Part shown: one piece after another, positions 53,839 to 61,585 of the stretch
Layout of the letters: each line of letters opens with the position of its first letter
How positions within the stretch are numbered: the first letter of the stretch is position 1
Origin: an uncultured Oscillospiraceae bacterium
GTDB lineage: Bacteria; Bacillota; Clostridia; Oscillospirales; Oscillospiraceae
Direction: 5' to 3'
DNA length: 64,000 bases
Assembly: GCA_944387095.1 (NCBI GenBank)
Contig: CALXDP010000002.1
Location: 62,001 to 126,000 of the forward strand
Translations under genes and position numbers: made by a program
The notes under the pieces: generated by a model
Told to the model about the DNA's origin: nothing
What the model saw: only the letters and a program-made list of their open reading frames with translations
Databases searched by the model: none

Positions 53839-54558
53839 TTGAAACGGGAGATCATTCGGATGCTTCTCTGTATTTGCCTTGTGCTGGGGATCACTTTGGT
53901 GGAAGCTGGCCGTATTGTATCTGTCTCCAGCTTCCAGCAGGAAGGGCGCAGTGTCCCTACCCTGATTCTAGACGCCGGGCACGGCGGGGAGGACGGCGGG
54001 GCGGTTTCCGCCAGCGGAGCCAGGGAAAGCGACATCAATCTGGCCATCGTACTAAAGCTGGAAGCGCTCATGGCTTTTCTCGGTGTACCAACTGTGCTGA
54101 CCCGTAGGGAAGATGTTTCCCTGCATGAGGATGGCTGCCAGACGCTCCGTGAAAAAAAGGTTTCGGACTTGAAACGGCGTGTCTCCATCGTCAACGAAAT
54201 TCCAGACGCCATGCTGATCAGCGTACACCAAAATCACTTTATAGACCCTAGATATTCTGGTGCTCAGGTGTTTTTTTCTCAGGGCGATGTGAGCCGGCAA
54301 TGGGGGGATACCACGCAGCAATCCCTGCGTCAGGTACTGGATGAAAGCAATCAACGGGAGGCCATGCGCCTCTCAAACTCTGTCTATCTCTTTGAACATA
54401 TTGTCTGCCCGGCCATTTTGGTGGAGTGCGGTTTTTTAAGCAACGGGGAAGAGGCGTCCTTGCTGACAACAGACGTCTACCAGCGAAAAATTTGTATGGC
54501 ATTGGCTGAGGCCTATTTGCTTGAACTGCGGCTGCTAAATTACTCAGGAGGGACCTGA
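53839..54558 (+). CDS. cwlD: N-acetylmuramoyl-L-alanine amidase CwlD
   Basis: A 239-residue zinc amidase that starts muramic-delta-lactam formation in the spore cortex. One N-terminal membrane segment (about residues 6-24) serves as signal or anchor; the domain then shows DAGHGGEDGG, ISVHQNHF and the catalytic VECGFLSN. The start is a TTG at 53839 with AGAGGAGGGG upstream. I could not find a convincing sporulation promoter. It is two bases from radA. Confidence 0.92.
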   Translation: MKREIIRMLLCICLVLGITLVEAGRIVSVSSFQQEGRSVPTLILDAGHGGEDGGAVSASGARESDINLAIVLKLEALMAFLGVPTVLTRREDVSLHEDGCQTLREKKVSDLKRRVSIVNEIPDAMLISVHQNHFIDPRYSGAQVFFSQGDVSRQWGDTTQQSLRQVLDESNQREAMRLSNSVYLFEHIVCPAILVECGFLSNGEEASLLTTDVYQRKICMALAEAYLLELRLLNYSGGT

Positions 54559-54559
54559 T

Positions 54560-55924
54560 ATGGCAAAATCAAAGACCATATTTTACTGCACGGAATGCGG
54601 CAACGAAACCCCGAAATGGCTTGGAAGATGCCCTGCATGCGGGGCGTGGAATACCGTTGTAGAGCGGCCCGTGGTAACGGAGAACCGACAAAAGAGGGCT
54701 TCAGCTTATTCATCTGAGTCCTTGCGACGCCCAAGGCCTCTGCCGGAAGTCGAGGCGGCGGATGAGCTGCGGTTTCATACAGGGATGGATGAGCTGGACC
54801 GGGTGTTGGGCGGCGGTGCGGTGAAAGGATCTCTCGTGCTGGTGGGGGGCGCTCCCGGTATTGGAAAATCCACATTGATGCTGCAAATCTGTGACAACCT
54901 CTGCCAGTTTGCCAAGGTCCTCTATGTGTCCGGGGAGGAGTCAGAGCGGCAAATCAAGCTGCGGGCTCAGAGATTGGGGATTATGGGGGCTGATCTATAT
55001 CTCTTTTCTGAGACAAATTTAGAGAATGTTATCACAGCGGTGGAAGAGCAGCACCCTGATATTTTGATCGTCGATTCCATTCAGACCATTTATAACACTT
55101 CCTCTACATCGTCGCCTGGCAGCGTAGCCCAGGTAAAAGAGTGTACCATGTCCCTGATGCAGCTTGCGAAGGGGATGGGGGTCACGGTGTTTGTTGTGGG
55201 CCATATCAATAAGGAAGGTTCTCTTGCAGGTCCAAAAGTGCTGGAGCACATCGTGGACTGTGTGCTGCATTTTGAAGGGGATGAGCATAGCTCTTACCGG
55301 ATCCTTCGGGCGGTAAAGAACCGCTTCGGCGCGACCAATGAGATCGGGGTATTTGAGATGGGGGACAAGGGCCTTTCTGAGGTGCCCAACCCTTCTGAGG
55401 CGTTGCTGTCCGGACGGCCCAAAGATTCGCCCGGCTCCTGTGTGACCTGTGTGATGGAAGGGGTACGCCCAGTTCTGGCTGAGCTGCAGGCCTTGGTCAC
55501 CCCGTCGGCCTATGGAAATTCCCGCCGTTCCAGCAACGGCTTTGATTATAACCGCGCTATGATGCTGAACGCTGTGCTGGAGAAGCGGGGCGGATTGACC
55601 CTGTCAAATTGTGATTTTTATGTCAATGTGATTGGTGGGCTTACCGTGAATGAACCCGCCGCCGATCTGGCGCTGATCATAGCCCTGGCATCCAGTTTTC
55701 GGGACAAGCCGGTGCCCTATGATTTGGCTGCGATAGGGGAGGTGGGGCTCACCGGGGAGCTGCGCGCGGTTCATGCACTCAGTCAGCGTCTGTCTGAGGT
55801 TCGGCGGCTTGGATTTACCAAATGCCTGGTTCCAGCCCGCGGCAGCGGCAGATTAGTCGCACCGGAAGGACTAAGCTTGATTCGCATCGGCAATATCCGT
55901 GAGGCGATTGCCATATTGGTCTGA
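54560..55924 (+). CDS. radA: DNA repair protein RadA
   Basis: A 454-residue RecA-like protein that drives branch migration in recombination. The N-terminal zinc finger is CTECGNETPKWLGRCPAC, Walker A GGAPGIGKST near residue 97, the RadA-specific KNRFGATNEIG near 253 and a Lon-like C-terminal domain complete it. GGAGG precedes the ATG. Its last 54 bases overlap, on the other strand, the end of a small Cys-rich gene. Confidence 0.95.
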   Translation: MAKSKTIFYCTECGNETPKWLGRCPACGAWNTVVERPVVTENRQKRASAYSSESLRRPRPLPEVEAADELRFHTGMDELDRVLGGGAVKGSLVLVGGAPGIGKSTLMLQICDNLCQFAKVLYVSGEESERQIKLRAQRLGIMGADLYLFSETNLENVITAVEEQHPDILIVDSIQTIYNTSSTSSPGSVAQVKECTMSLMQLAKGMGVTVFVVGHINKEGSLAGPKVLEHIVDCVLHFEGDEHSSYRILRAVKNRFGATNEIGVFEMGDKGLSEVPNPSEALLSGRPKDSPGSCVTCVMEGVRPVLAELQALVTPSAYGNSRRSSNGFDYNRAMMLNAVLEKRGGLTLSNCDFYVNVIGGLTVNEPAADLALIIALASSFRDKPVPYDLAAIGEVGLTGELRAVHALSQRLSEVRRLGFTKCLVPARGSGRLVAPEGLSLIRIGNIREAIAILV

Positions 55925-56050
55925 ACGTGGGGTAAAATTCAGGCACAGATCGTTGGGACTGGCTTGTCCGCCGGTATTGGACGCCTGCTCCAGCGTACAT
56001 AATCCATCCTGCTGGAACTTGCAGTTCTGGGTACACGGAATCAAACTCAT
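55871..56050 (-). CDS. small Cys-rich protein
   Basis: A 59-residue protein missed by length-based gene finding. It has four Cys in a regular pattern: IPCTQNCKFQQDGLCTLEQ and then NDLCLNF. AAGGGAG lies ten bases before the ATG. The pattern matches small clostridial proteins of unknown function that are often wrongly named hydroxymyristoyl-ACP dehydratase; probably a small metal-binding protein. Its C-terminal 18 codons overlap the end of radA on the opposite strand. Function unknown. Confidence 0.7.
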   Translation of the reverse strand: MSLIPCTQNCKFQQDGLCTLEQASNTGGQASPNDLCLNFTPRSDQYGNRLTDIADANQA

Positions 56051-56079
56051 AACATATTTTCTCCCTTCTCATTGACGCT

Positions 56080-56108
56080 AGTTTGAGCGGAAGGGAACGA
56101 TAATATTC
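56080..56108 (-). promoter_or_regulatory. weak sigma-E-like promoter for the small Cys-rich gene
   Basis: Minus-strand GAATATT (56102-56108; exact kmATATT), 14-nt spacer, CTCAAACT (56080-56087; five of eight against CATACAhT). Confidence 0.3.
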
Positions 56109-56148
56109 GATTTAAAATCTGGTCGTTGCCAGGAGGGAGGGTGAATCG

Positions 56149-56190
56149 ATGAACACCAACAACTAAACAAAATAAAAATTTTGTTTAGTT
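56149..56190 (+). other. five-codon leader frame and 13-bp AT-rich palindrome
   Basis: An SD (GGAGGGAGGG) precedes ATG and the codons Asn-Thr-Asn-Asn-stop (56149-56166). The stop lies within the perfect inverted repeat AACTAAACAAAAT (56161-56173/56178-56190) with an AAAA loop. The repeat is much more AT-rich than its surroundings. It lies about 80 bases before the recombinase start and could be a leader/attenuator or a recombinase-binding site. Confidence 0.4.
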
Positions 56191-56267
56191 TGGGGGAGCT
56201 GATTGGGGAATACCTGATTGAGGACCGGCCCGCAGCCCCAAATGGAGTTTCAGCGATTTCAAGTGAT

Positions 56268-57308
56268 ATGGACTACCGCACACAAGCCCCGGCGATTTTA
56301 CGCGACTTTCTGACCTATCATGAGACAATTCAAGGCCATTCCAGAAAAACAGTTGACGAATATTTTTTGGATCTCCGGACCTTTTTCCGGTACATCAAAT
56401 TGGAAAAAGGCTTAGTCCCGCGCGGCACTGCCTTTGATGAGATTTCGATTGATGACGTTGACCTGGAACTGATCCGCTCTGTGGGATTGGCAGACGTATA
56501 CTCCTATCTCAGTTTTTTAAGCCGTGACCGGGCTAACAGCCCCCAAAGCCCTCATACTGGTTACGGCCTGTTAGCCTCTACCCGTGCGCGCAAGGTAGCC
56601 ACCATCCGTTCCTTCTATAAGTATCTGGTCAGTAAAGCAAAATTGCTGGAAGAAAATCCCGTTCAGGAGTTGGATTCTCCCAGGCAGCGCCAGACCTTGC
56701 CGCGCTTTCTGACGCTGGATGAGAGTATTCAGCTGCTGGATAGCATTGATGGGGATAATGCGGAGCGGGACTCCTGCATCATTACCCTATTTCTGAACTG
56801 TGGCATCCGAATTTCCGAGCTGGTTGGCCTGAATCTGTCCGATGTCCAGGGTGACCGCCTGCGGGTGCTTGGAAAAGGCAATAAGGAGCGGATCGTTTTT
56901 CTCAATGAGGCCTGTCAAAACGCCATTGAGGATTGGCTGGCTGTCCGTGCCCATTCCGGAGCCACAGATCCCAACGCACTGTTCATCACCCGAAAGCATA
57001 GTAGAATTACCAAATCCGCAGTCCACTATATGATTAAGCATCGCCTGACTGCCGCTGGCCTGGACAGCAGTAAGTACTCCGCCCATAAACTGCGCCATAC
57101 AGCAGCTACTTTAATGCTACAAAACGGTGTGGATGTGCGTACTTTACAGGAAGTATTGGGCCATGAGCACTTAAATACGACCCAAATCTACACCCATGTG
57201 GACAACGATTCCCTGCGCACTGCGGCGCAGGCAAACCCGTTGGGGCACGTCAAGCGGAAGCACCATGACCGTCCCAAGCGGTCAAAATCAGCACCTCCTA
57301 AGGAATAG
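56268..57308 (+). CDS. tyrosine recombinase (XerC/D-like)
   Basis: A 346-residue tyrosine recombinase. The N-terminal SAM-like DNA-binding domain (AILRDFLTYHETIQGHSRKTVDEY) is followed by the catalytic domain with Arg in CGIRISELVGL near residue 181, Lys in GKGNKER, HKLRHTAATL near 274, and His plus the nucleophilic Tyr in LGHEHLNTTQIYTHV near 300-312. The full catalytic set is present. The start is taken as the ATG at 56268; the frame stays open to a TTG at 56181 inside the palindrome. No att site, excisionase or phage gene is nearby, so a chromosomal Xer-type role is likely. Confidence 0.87.
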   Translation: MDYRTQAPAILRDFLTYHETIQGHSRKTVDEYFLDLRTFFRYIKLEKGLVPRGTAFDEISIDDVDLELIRSVGLADVYSYLSFLSRDRANSPQSPHTGYGLLASTRARKVATIRSFYKYLVSKAKLLEENPVQELDSPRQRQTLPRFLTLDESIQLLDSIDGDNAERDSCIITLFLNCGIRISELVGLNLSDVQGDRLRVLGKGNKERIVFLNEACQNAIEDWLAVRAHSGATDPNALFITRKHSRITKSAVHYMIKHRLTAAGLDSSKYSAHKLRHTAATLMLQNGVDVRTLQEVLGHEHLNTTQIYTHVDNDSLRTAAQANPLGHVKRKHHDRPKRSKSAPPKE

Positions 57309-57930
57309 GTGGTGACTCCCCTTCTCCAAGTGCGCCAGACGGCGGCGAAACCGGGGCGGTCTGGGCCTCTGGCTGAGCTGGGAGCTGTTCATCCTGGGGT
57401 GCCCCTTCACTTTCCAACACTGGGGCAAATGCGCCCAGAATGTGGAGATAGCGCATTTCCACCACGTTTTCATAGCTGTTTAGAGGGCGGTTATCCGCGT
57501 CGTTGGAATGAGCCGCCACCAGGATATTGTCCGGCCTGGGTGGAAATCCTACCGATACCACCACAGGGGTGTGGGCGAAAACCTCGCCACTGGTTGCAAA
57601 TCGGAGTTGGATAAAATCTCCCGGGCGCAATAAGCTGAGCGGCACACTAATGCCAAAAGGGCCGACTGTCCGCTCCTGACGGGTCATAAAATTCCAGAAG
57701 AACGGGACTCCGGTCCAGGCTGGCGAGCGCTGCTCTGCATCGATATAGTACCACCCGAATTCCGGCGTGAAATTCATCACACCCACCCCGGCATATAGGC
57801 ATTGTGAGGCGAAATTGGTGCAGTCCCCGCCCAATGGGCTGAAATCATAGTAGGCCGGGTTCCGGCTGAATGCCCACTGATGGGCGTAATCCACTGCGGC
57901 ACGGCGATCATAGGGGATCAATTGGATCAT
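57298..57930 (-). CDS. amidase-domain (Amidase_6) protein
   Basis: A 210-residue protein of the putative amidase family with a papain-like fold. The nucleophile lies in GGDCTNFASQCLYAG near residue 37 and the following His is expected in FAHTPVVVSV. The C-terminal 45 residues are a Pro/Gln/Glu-rich tail. It starts at the ATG at 57930, with GGAGGAG about ten bases upstream. The frame continues open far upstream, but that part is only the antisense of fba. No signal peptide is visible. Its end overlaps the recombinase end by 11 bases. Confidence 0.85.
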   Translation of the reverse strand: MIQLIPYDRRAAVDYAHQWAFSRNPAYYDFSPLGGDCTNFASQCLYAGVGVMNFTPEFGWYYIDAEQRSPAWTGVPFFWNFMTRQERTVGPFGISVPLSLLRPGDFIQLRFATSGEVFAHTPVVVSVGFPPRPDNILVAAHSNDADNRPLNSYENVVEMRYLHILGAFAPVLESEGAPQDEQLPAQPEAQTAPVSPPSGALGEGESPPIP

Positions 57931-58018
57931 TGATATCAACTCCTCCCTGCCAGTGTATGCAGCCGGTGGAATTGGCACCACTTTTTCCATAGATACACGG
58001 AAAAAACTGCTGGAGCTA

Positions 58019-58047
58019 TTGCTTTTTTTCTGCCTGAATGTTAAAAT
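58019..58047 (+). promoter_or_regulatory. sigma-70 type promoter for fba
   Basis: TTGCTT (58019-58024), 17-nt spacer, TAAAAT (58042-58047). Confidence 0.6.
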
Positions 58048-58101
58048 CATAACGTATGAAAATCTTCCTTTGCACTTTATTTTTGTAAGGAGTTGAATAA
58101 C

Positions 58102-59067
58102 ATGCCACTGGTCACTACTACCGAGATGTTTCAGAAGGCGTATAACGGCGGCTACGCCATTGGTGCCTTCAACGTCAACAACATGGAGATCGTGCAGGGC
58201 ATCACGGAGGCTGCCAAAGAGGTTAACGCCCCCCTGATTCTTCAGGTTTCCAAAGGGGCCCGGGCCTATGCCAACCACACCTATCTGATCAAGTTGGTGG
58301 AAGCCGCCATTCTTGAAACGGGGCTGCCCATTTGTCTCCATCTGGACCACGGCGATACCTTTGAGCTGTGTAAAAGCTGCATTGACGGAGGTTTTACCTC
58401 CGTGATGATCGATGCCTCTTCCAAGCCCTTTGCTGAAAATATTGAAATTACAAAAAAAGTTGTGGAATATGCGCATGATCACGGCGTTGTGGTCGAGGCG
58501 GAACTGGGCGCTCTGGCCGGTATTGAGGATGATGTGCAGGTCTCCGCTGAGGAATCCCACTACACCCGCCCGGAAGAGGTTGAGGAGTTTGTCTCTAAGA
58601 CCGGCTGTGACTCCCTGGCCATCGCCATCGGAACCAGCCACGGCGCTTACAAGTTCACCGCTGATCAGTGTACCCGCAATGAGAAGGGCGAACTGGTCCC
58701 CCCTCCCCTCCGTTTTGACATTTTGGAGGATGTCTCCAGGCGCCTGCCTGGCTTCCCCATTGTGCTCCACGGCTCTTCCAGCGTGCCCCAGGAGTATGTG
58801 AAGATGGTCAATGAGAATGGCGGCAAAATGCCTGATGCGGTGGGTATCCCTGAGGAACAGCTGCGGAAGGCCGCTTCCATGGCGGTATGCAAGATTAACA
58901 TTGACTCTGATCTGCGTCTGGCCATGACAGGCACGATCCGCAAGTTCTTCCACGATCATCCGGAAAAGTTTGATCCCCGTGAGTATCTGAAGCCTGCCCG
59001 TGCCAATATCAAGGAATTGGTCAAGCATAAGCTGGTGGATGTCCTGGGCTGTGATGGCAAGGCCTGA
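58102..59067 (+). CDS. fba: class II fructose-1,6-bisphosphate aldolase
   Basis: A 321-residue zinc aldolase of glycolysis. The catalytic Asp and first zinc His lie in CLHLDHGD near residue 83; EAELGALAG, IGTSHGAYK and the third His in LHGSSSVP follow. KINIDSDLR binds substrate phosphate. The ATG at 58102 has GTAAGGAG nine bases upstream; a TTG nine bases earlier is unlikely. It is followed by a strong terminator and by a phosphofructokinase gene. Confidence 0.95.
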   Translation: MPLVTTTEMFQKAYNGGYAIGAFNVNNMEIVQGITEAAKEVNAPLILQVSKGARAYANHTYLIKLVEAAILETGLPICLHLDHGDTFELCKSCIDGGFTSVMIDASSKPFAENIEITKKVVEYAHDHGVVVEAELGALAGIEDDVQVSAEESHYTRPEEVEEFVSKTGCDSLAIAIGTSHGAYKFTADQCTRNEKGELVPPPLRFDILEDVSRRLPGFPIVLHGSSSVPQEYVKMVNENGGKMPDAVGIPEEQLRKAASMAVCKINIDSDLRLAMTGTIRKFFHDHPEKFDPREYLKPARANIKELVKHKLVDVLGCDGKA

Positions 59068-59109
59068 TAAGAACAAACCTGTTGCATTCGGCAGGTAAAA
59101 ACGGTCATA

Positions 59110-59160
59110 ACATGTTTCCGCTGGCGCTGTAGGTGCGCCAGCGGAAACATGTGCGTTTTT
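59110..59160 (+). terminator. intrinsic terminator after fba
   Basis: An 18-bp perfect stem ACATGTTTCCGCTGGCGC (59110-59127/59135-59152), a seven-base loop, then GCGTTTTT. Confidence 0.88.
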
Positions 59161-59233
59161 GATATGGATTTTACAAAAGAACGAGCAATGGAAAACATTT
59201 GGATAGAGACTATATAGTAAGGAGATTTTAGAA

Positions 59234-60481
59234 ATGGCTCAACTGAAAGGCGCCTGCATCATCGGGCAGTCCGGCGGCCCCACTTCCGTGATCAACGCCA
59301 GTGCTTATGGCGTGATTCGTACCGCATTGGACACCCCTGAAATCACAGCTGTATACGGTGCTGCCCACGGCATCAAGGGGGTTTTGAACGATCAGCTCTA
59401 CGATATGGGCGAAGAGGATGAAAAGGAACTGGAGTTCCTGCTGAATACCCCCTCCTCCGAACTGGGTTCCTGCCGCTATAAGATTGCCGATCCCGATGTG
59501 GACGACACCGACTACAAGCGGATTCTGGAGATTTTCAAGAAGTACGATGTACGCTACTTCTTCTATAACGGCGGTAACGACTCCATGGACACTTGCTCCA
59601 AGATTAGCCGCTATATGGCCAAGTCCGGCTATGAGTGCCGGGTTATGGGCGTGCCTAAGACCATTGATAACGACCTGTTTGGAACTGATCACTGTCCCGG
59701 CTTTGCCTCCGCCGCAAAGTACATTGCCTCTTCCTGCGCTGAGGTCTATAAGGATGCCCGGGTGTATGATACCGGCATGGTGACCATCATTGAGATCATG
59801 GGCCGGCATGCCGGCTGGTTGGCCGCTTCCGCCGCTCTGGCCGGGGTTGTCGGCTGCGCCCCCGATCTGATTTACCTGCCCGAGGTAGACTTTGATATGG
59901 ATCGTTTTCTGGCCGATGTGAGTGAGATCTACAAGCGTGAGGGCAACTGTATCGTAGCAGTCTCTGAAGGCATCCATTATGCCGATGGCTCCTTTGTATC
60001 CGAGGCCAAGACCTCTGCTACCGATGGGTTTGGCCATGCTCAGTTGGGCGGCTTGGCTGCGCTGCTGGCCAATATTGTCAAGGAAAAGACTGGCGCCAAG
60101 GTGCGCGGCATCGAGCTGTCTCTCTTGCAGCGCTGCGGCGCCCACCTGGCGTCTCAGACGGATATTGATGAATCCTTCCTGGCTGGAAAGGCAGCGGTGG
60201 AAGCGGCGGTTGCTGGAGAGACCGATAAAATGGTGGGGTTTGCATGTACCCGCAAGGATGGGCAGTATACCTGCGAAACCAAGCTGTTTGATCTGTCCTC
60301 TGTGGCAAACTACGAGAAGAAAGTGCCCCTGGAATGGATCAACAAGGACGGCAATGGGGTGACCCAGGAATTTATTGACTATGCCCTGCCCCTAATCCAG
60401 GGTGAGAACCACAGGGCTGTGGAAAGCGGCCTGCCCCGCTTTGCCCGCTTGAAGAAAGTGGTTGCTTCTTCCAAGAAATAA
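59234..60481 (+). CDS. pyrophosphate-dependent-type 6-phosphofructokinase
   Basis: A 415-residue phosphofructokinase of the long type. It starts GACIIGQSGGPTSVINAS; the nucleotide loop reads GGNDSMDT and the catalytic loop VPKTIDND. The Asp after the glycines and the Lys in place of Thr are the marks that separate PPi-dependent enzymes from ATP-dependent ones, so PPi is the probable phosphoryl donor and the reaction reversible. TAAGGAG precedes the ATG. No promoter was found after the fba terminator. It converges on the ATP-type pfkA. Confidence 0.88.
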   Translation: MAQLKGACIIGQSGGPTSVINASAYGVIRTALDTPEITAVYGAAHGIKGVLNDQLYDMGEEDEKELEFLLNTPSSELGSCRYKIADPDVDDTDYKRILEIFKKYDVRYFFYNGGNDSMDTCSKISRYMAKSGYECRVMGVPKTIDNDLFGTDHCPGFASAAKYIASSCAEVYKDARVYDTGMVTIIEIMGRHAGWLAASAALAGVVGCAPDLIYLPEVDFDMDRFLADVSEIYKREGNCIVAVSEGIHYADGSFVSEAKTSATDGFGHAQLGGLAALLANIVKEKTGAKVRGIELSLLQRCGAHLASQTDIDESFLAGKAAVEAAVAGETDKMVGFACTRKDGQYTCETKLFDLSSVANYEKKVPLEWINKDGNGVTQEFIDYALPLIQGENHRAVESGLPRFARLKKVVASSKK

Positions 60482-60498
60482 CGTGAGTGCATGTAAAA

Positions 60499-60534
60499 AT
60501 GATGGCCTGGAGTGGTTAAACTCCAGGCCATCAT
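60499..60534. terminator. bidirectional terminator between the two phosphofructokinase genes
   Basis: A 14-bp perfect stem ATGATGGCCTGGAG (60499-60512/60521-60534), with AATTTTTT on the plus side and TTTTT on the minus side. Confidence 0.9.
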
Positions 60535-60547
60535 AATTTTTTAGGCT

Positions 60548-61534
60548 TTATTTCCGAACCCCGGTCAAAGCGCGCATCACTTCCAACCCACGTTGGTCAA
60601 GGCCCTTGGTCATGGAAAGCGCCTGGGTGATGTCATAGTCCACAATATCATCCCCATTGGCGGCGACAACACGACAGGTCTTTCCCTCCGCCAGCAACCG
60701 CACCGCTTCATAGCCCATATAAGTGGCCATCATACGGTCCCGTGAGGTGGGAGATCCCCCCCGCTGTACATGCCCCAGAACCGTCACACGGGTGTCCAGG
60801 GCCAGATCGTCCCGGATTTTCTGTGCGACACCATAGGCGCCGTCCGGCACACCCTCCGCAACGATGATCATGAAATGCGTGCGCCCTGCGATTCTGGCCC
60901 GTCGGATTGGCTCTGCCACCTCGGATTCAAAATCCGTCTCATGCTCAGGAACAAGAACCACCGTGGCGCCGCAGGCGATGCCCACAGCAACGGCCAGATG
61001 CCCGGCGCGGTGGCCCATGACCTCAACTACGGAGCAGCGCTCGTGGGACTTCATGGTATCCCGCAGACGGTCAATGCTCTCCAACGCGGTATTACAGGCG
61101 GTGTCATAGCCGATGGTATAGGTGGAGCAGGCAATGTCGTTGTCAATGGTCCCGGGAATCCCAACCACGGAGATACCGTTGTTTGCCAGAGACAACAAGC
61201 CCCGAAACGTCCCGTCTCCGCCGATCCCGACCAAAGCGTCCAGCCCCATCATCTTGCAGGTCGCAAGGGCCTTGTTCAACCCATCCTCTCCCATAAACTC
61301 CTTGCTGCGGGCGGAATACAGCATCGTTCCGCCCCGCCGGGATATGTCACTGACGCTTTCGAAACCAAGCTCTACAATATCGCCGTTGATCAGTCCATGA
61401 TATCCTCTGCGAATTCCAATGCATTCAATCCCAAGATGTAAAGAGGTTCGCACCACCGCGCGGATAGCGGCGTTCATGCCGGGAGCGTCTCCACCGCTGG
61501 TAAAGACCCCAATTCGGCGCACGGAAGATTCCAT
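60548..61534 (-). CDS. pfkA: ATP-dependent 6-phosphofructokinase
   Basis: A 328-residue enzyme of the short allosteric type. The nucleotide loop is GIGGDGTFRG near residue 102, the catalytic loop GIPGTIDND near 125, and MGHRAGHLA near 170; the Gly and Thr at the two diagnostic positions mark ATP as donor. GAGGGAGGAC precedes the ATG. It lies 51 bases after purB on the same strand and probably shares its promoter. Confidence 0.95.
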   Translation of the reverse strand: MESSVRRIGVFTSGGDAPGMNAAIRAVVRTSLHLGIECIGIRRGYHGLINGDIVELGFESVSDISRRGGTMLYSARSKEFMGEDGLNKALATCKMMGLDALVGIGGDGTFRGLLSLANNGISVVGIPGTIDNDIACSTYTIGYDTACNTALESIDRLRDTMKSHERCSVVEVMGHRAGHLAVAVGIACGATVVLVPEHETDFESEVAEPIRRARIAGRTHFMIIVAEGVPDGAYGVAQKIRDDLALDTRVTVLGHVQRGGSPTSRDRMMATYMGYEAVRLLAEGKTCRVVAANGDDIVDYDITQALSMTKGLDQRGLEVMRALTGVRK

Positions 61535-61585
61535 AGCTTTTGTCCTCCCTCTGATTTCTTGTTCCGGTTTTGATCTCTCGGCTCT

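Noticed and set aside
56181..56267. Upstream extension of the recombinase to a TTG inside the palindrome
   Set aside because: The TTG lies in the inverted repeat and has no SD; the ATG at 56268 begins the conserved N-terminal domain.
56268..57308. Integrase of a prophage or integrative element
   Set aside because: No att-like duplication, excisionase, relaxase or phage genes nearby; the neighbours are housekeeping genes.
57952..57959. CATACACT on the minus strand, an exact sigma-E -10, before the amidase-domain gene
   Set aside because: No matching -35, and a start there would fall inside the ribosome site.
57931..59076. Very long minus-strand frame joining the amidase-domain gene to the antisense of fba
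   Set aside because: The upstream two-thirds is only the complement of fba; the amidase-domain gene has its own SD and ATG at 57930.
59205..59216. TATATAG before the PPi-type pfk as a -10
   Set aside because: Transcription would begin at or within the ribosome site; -35 is poor.
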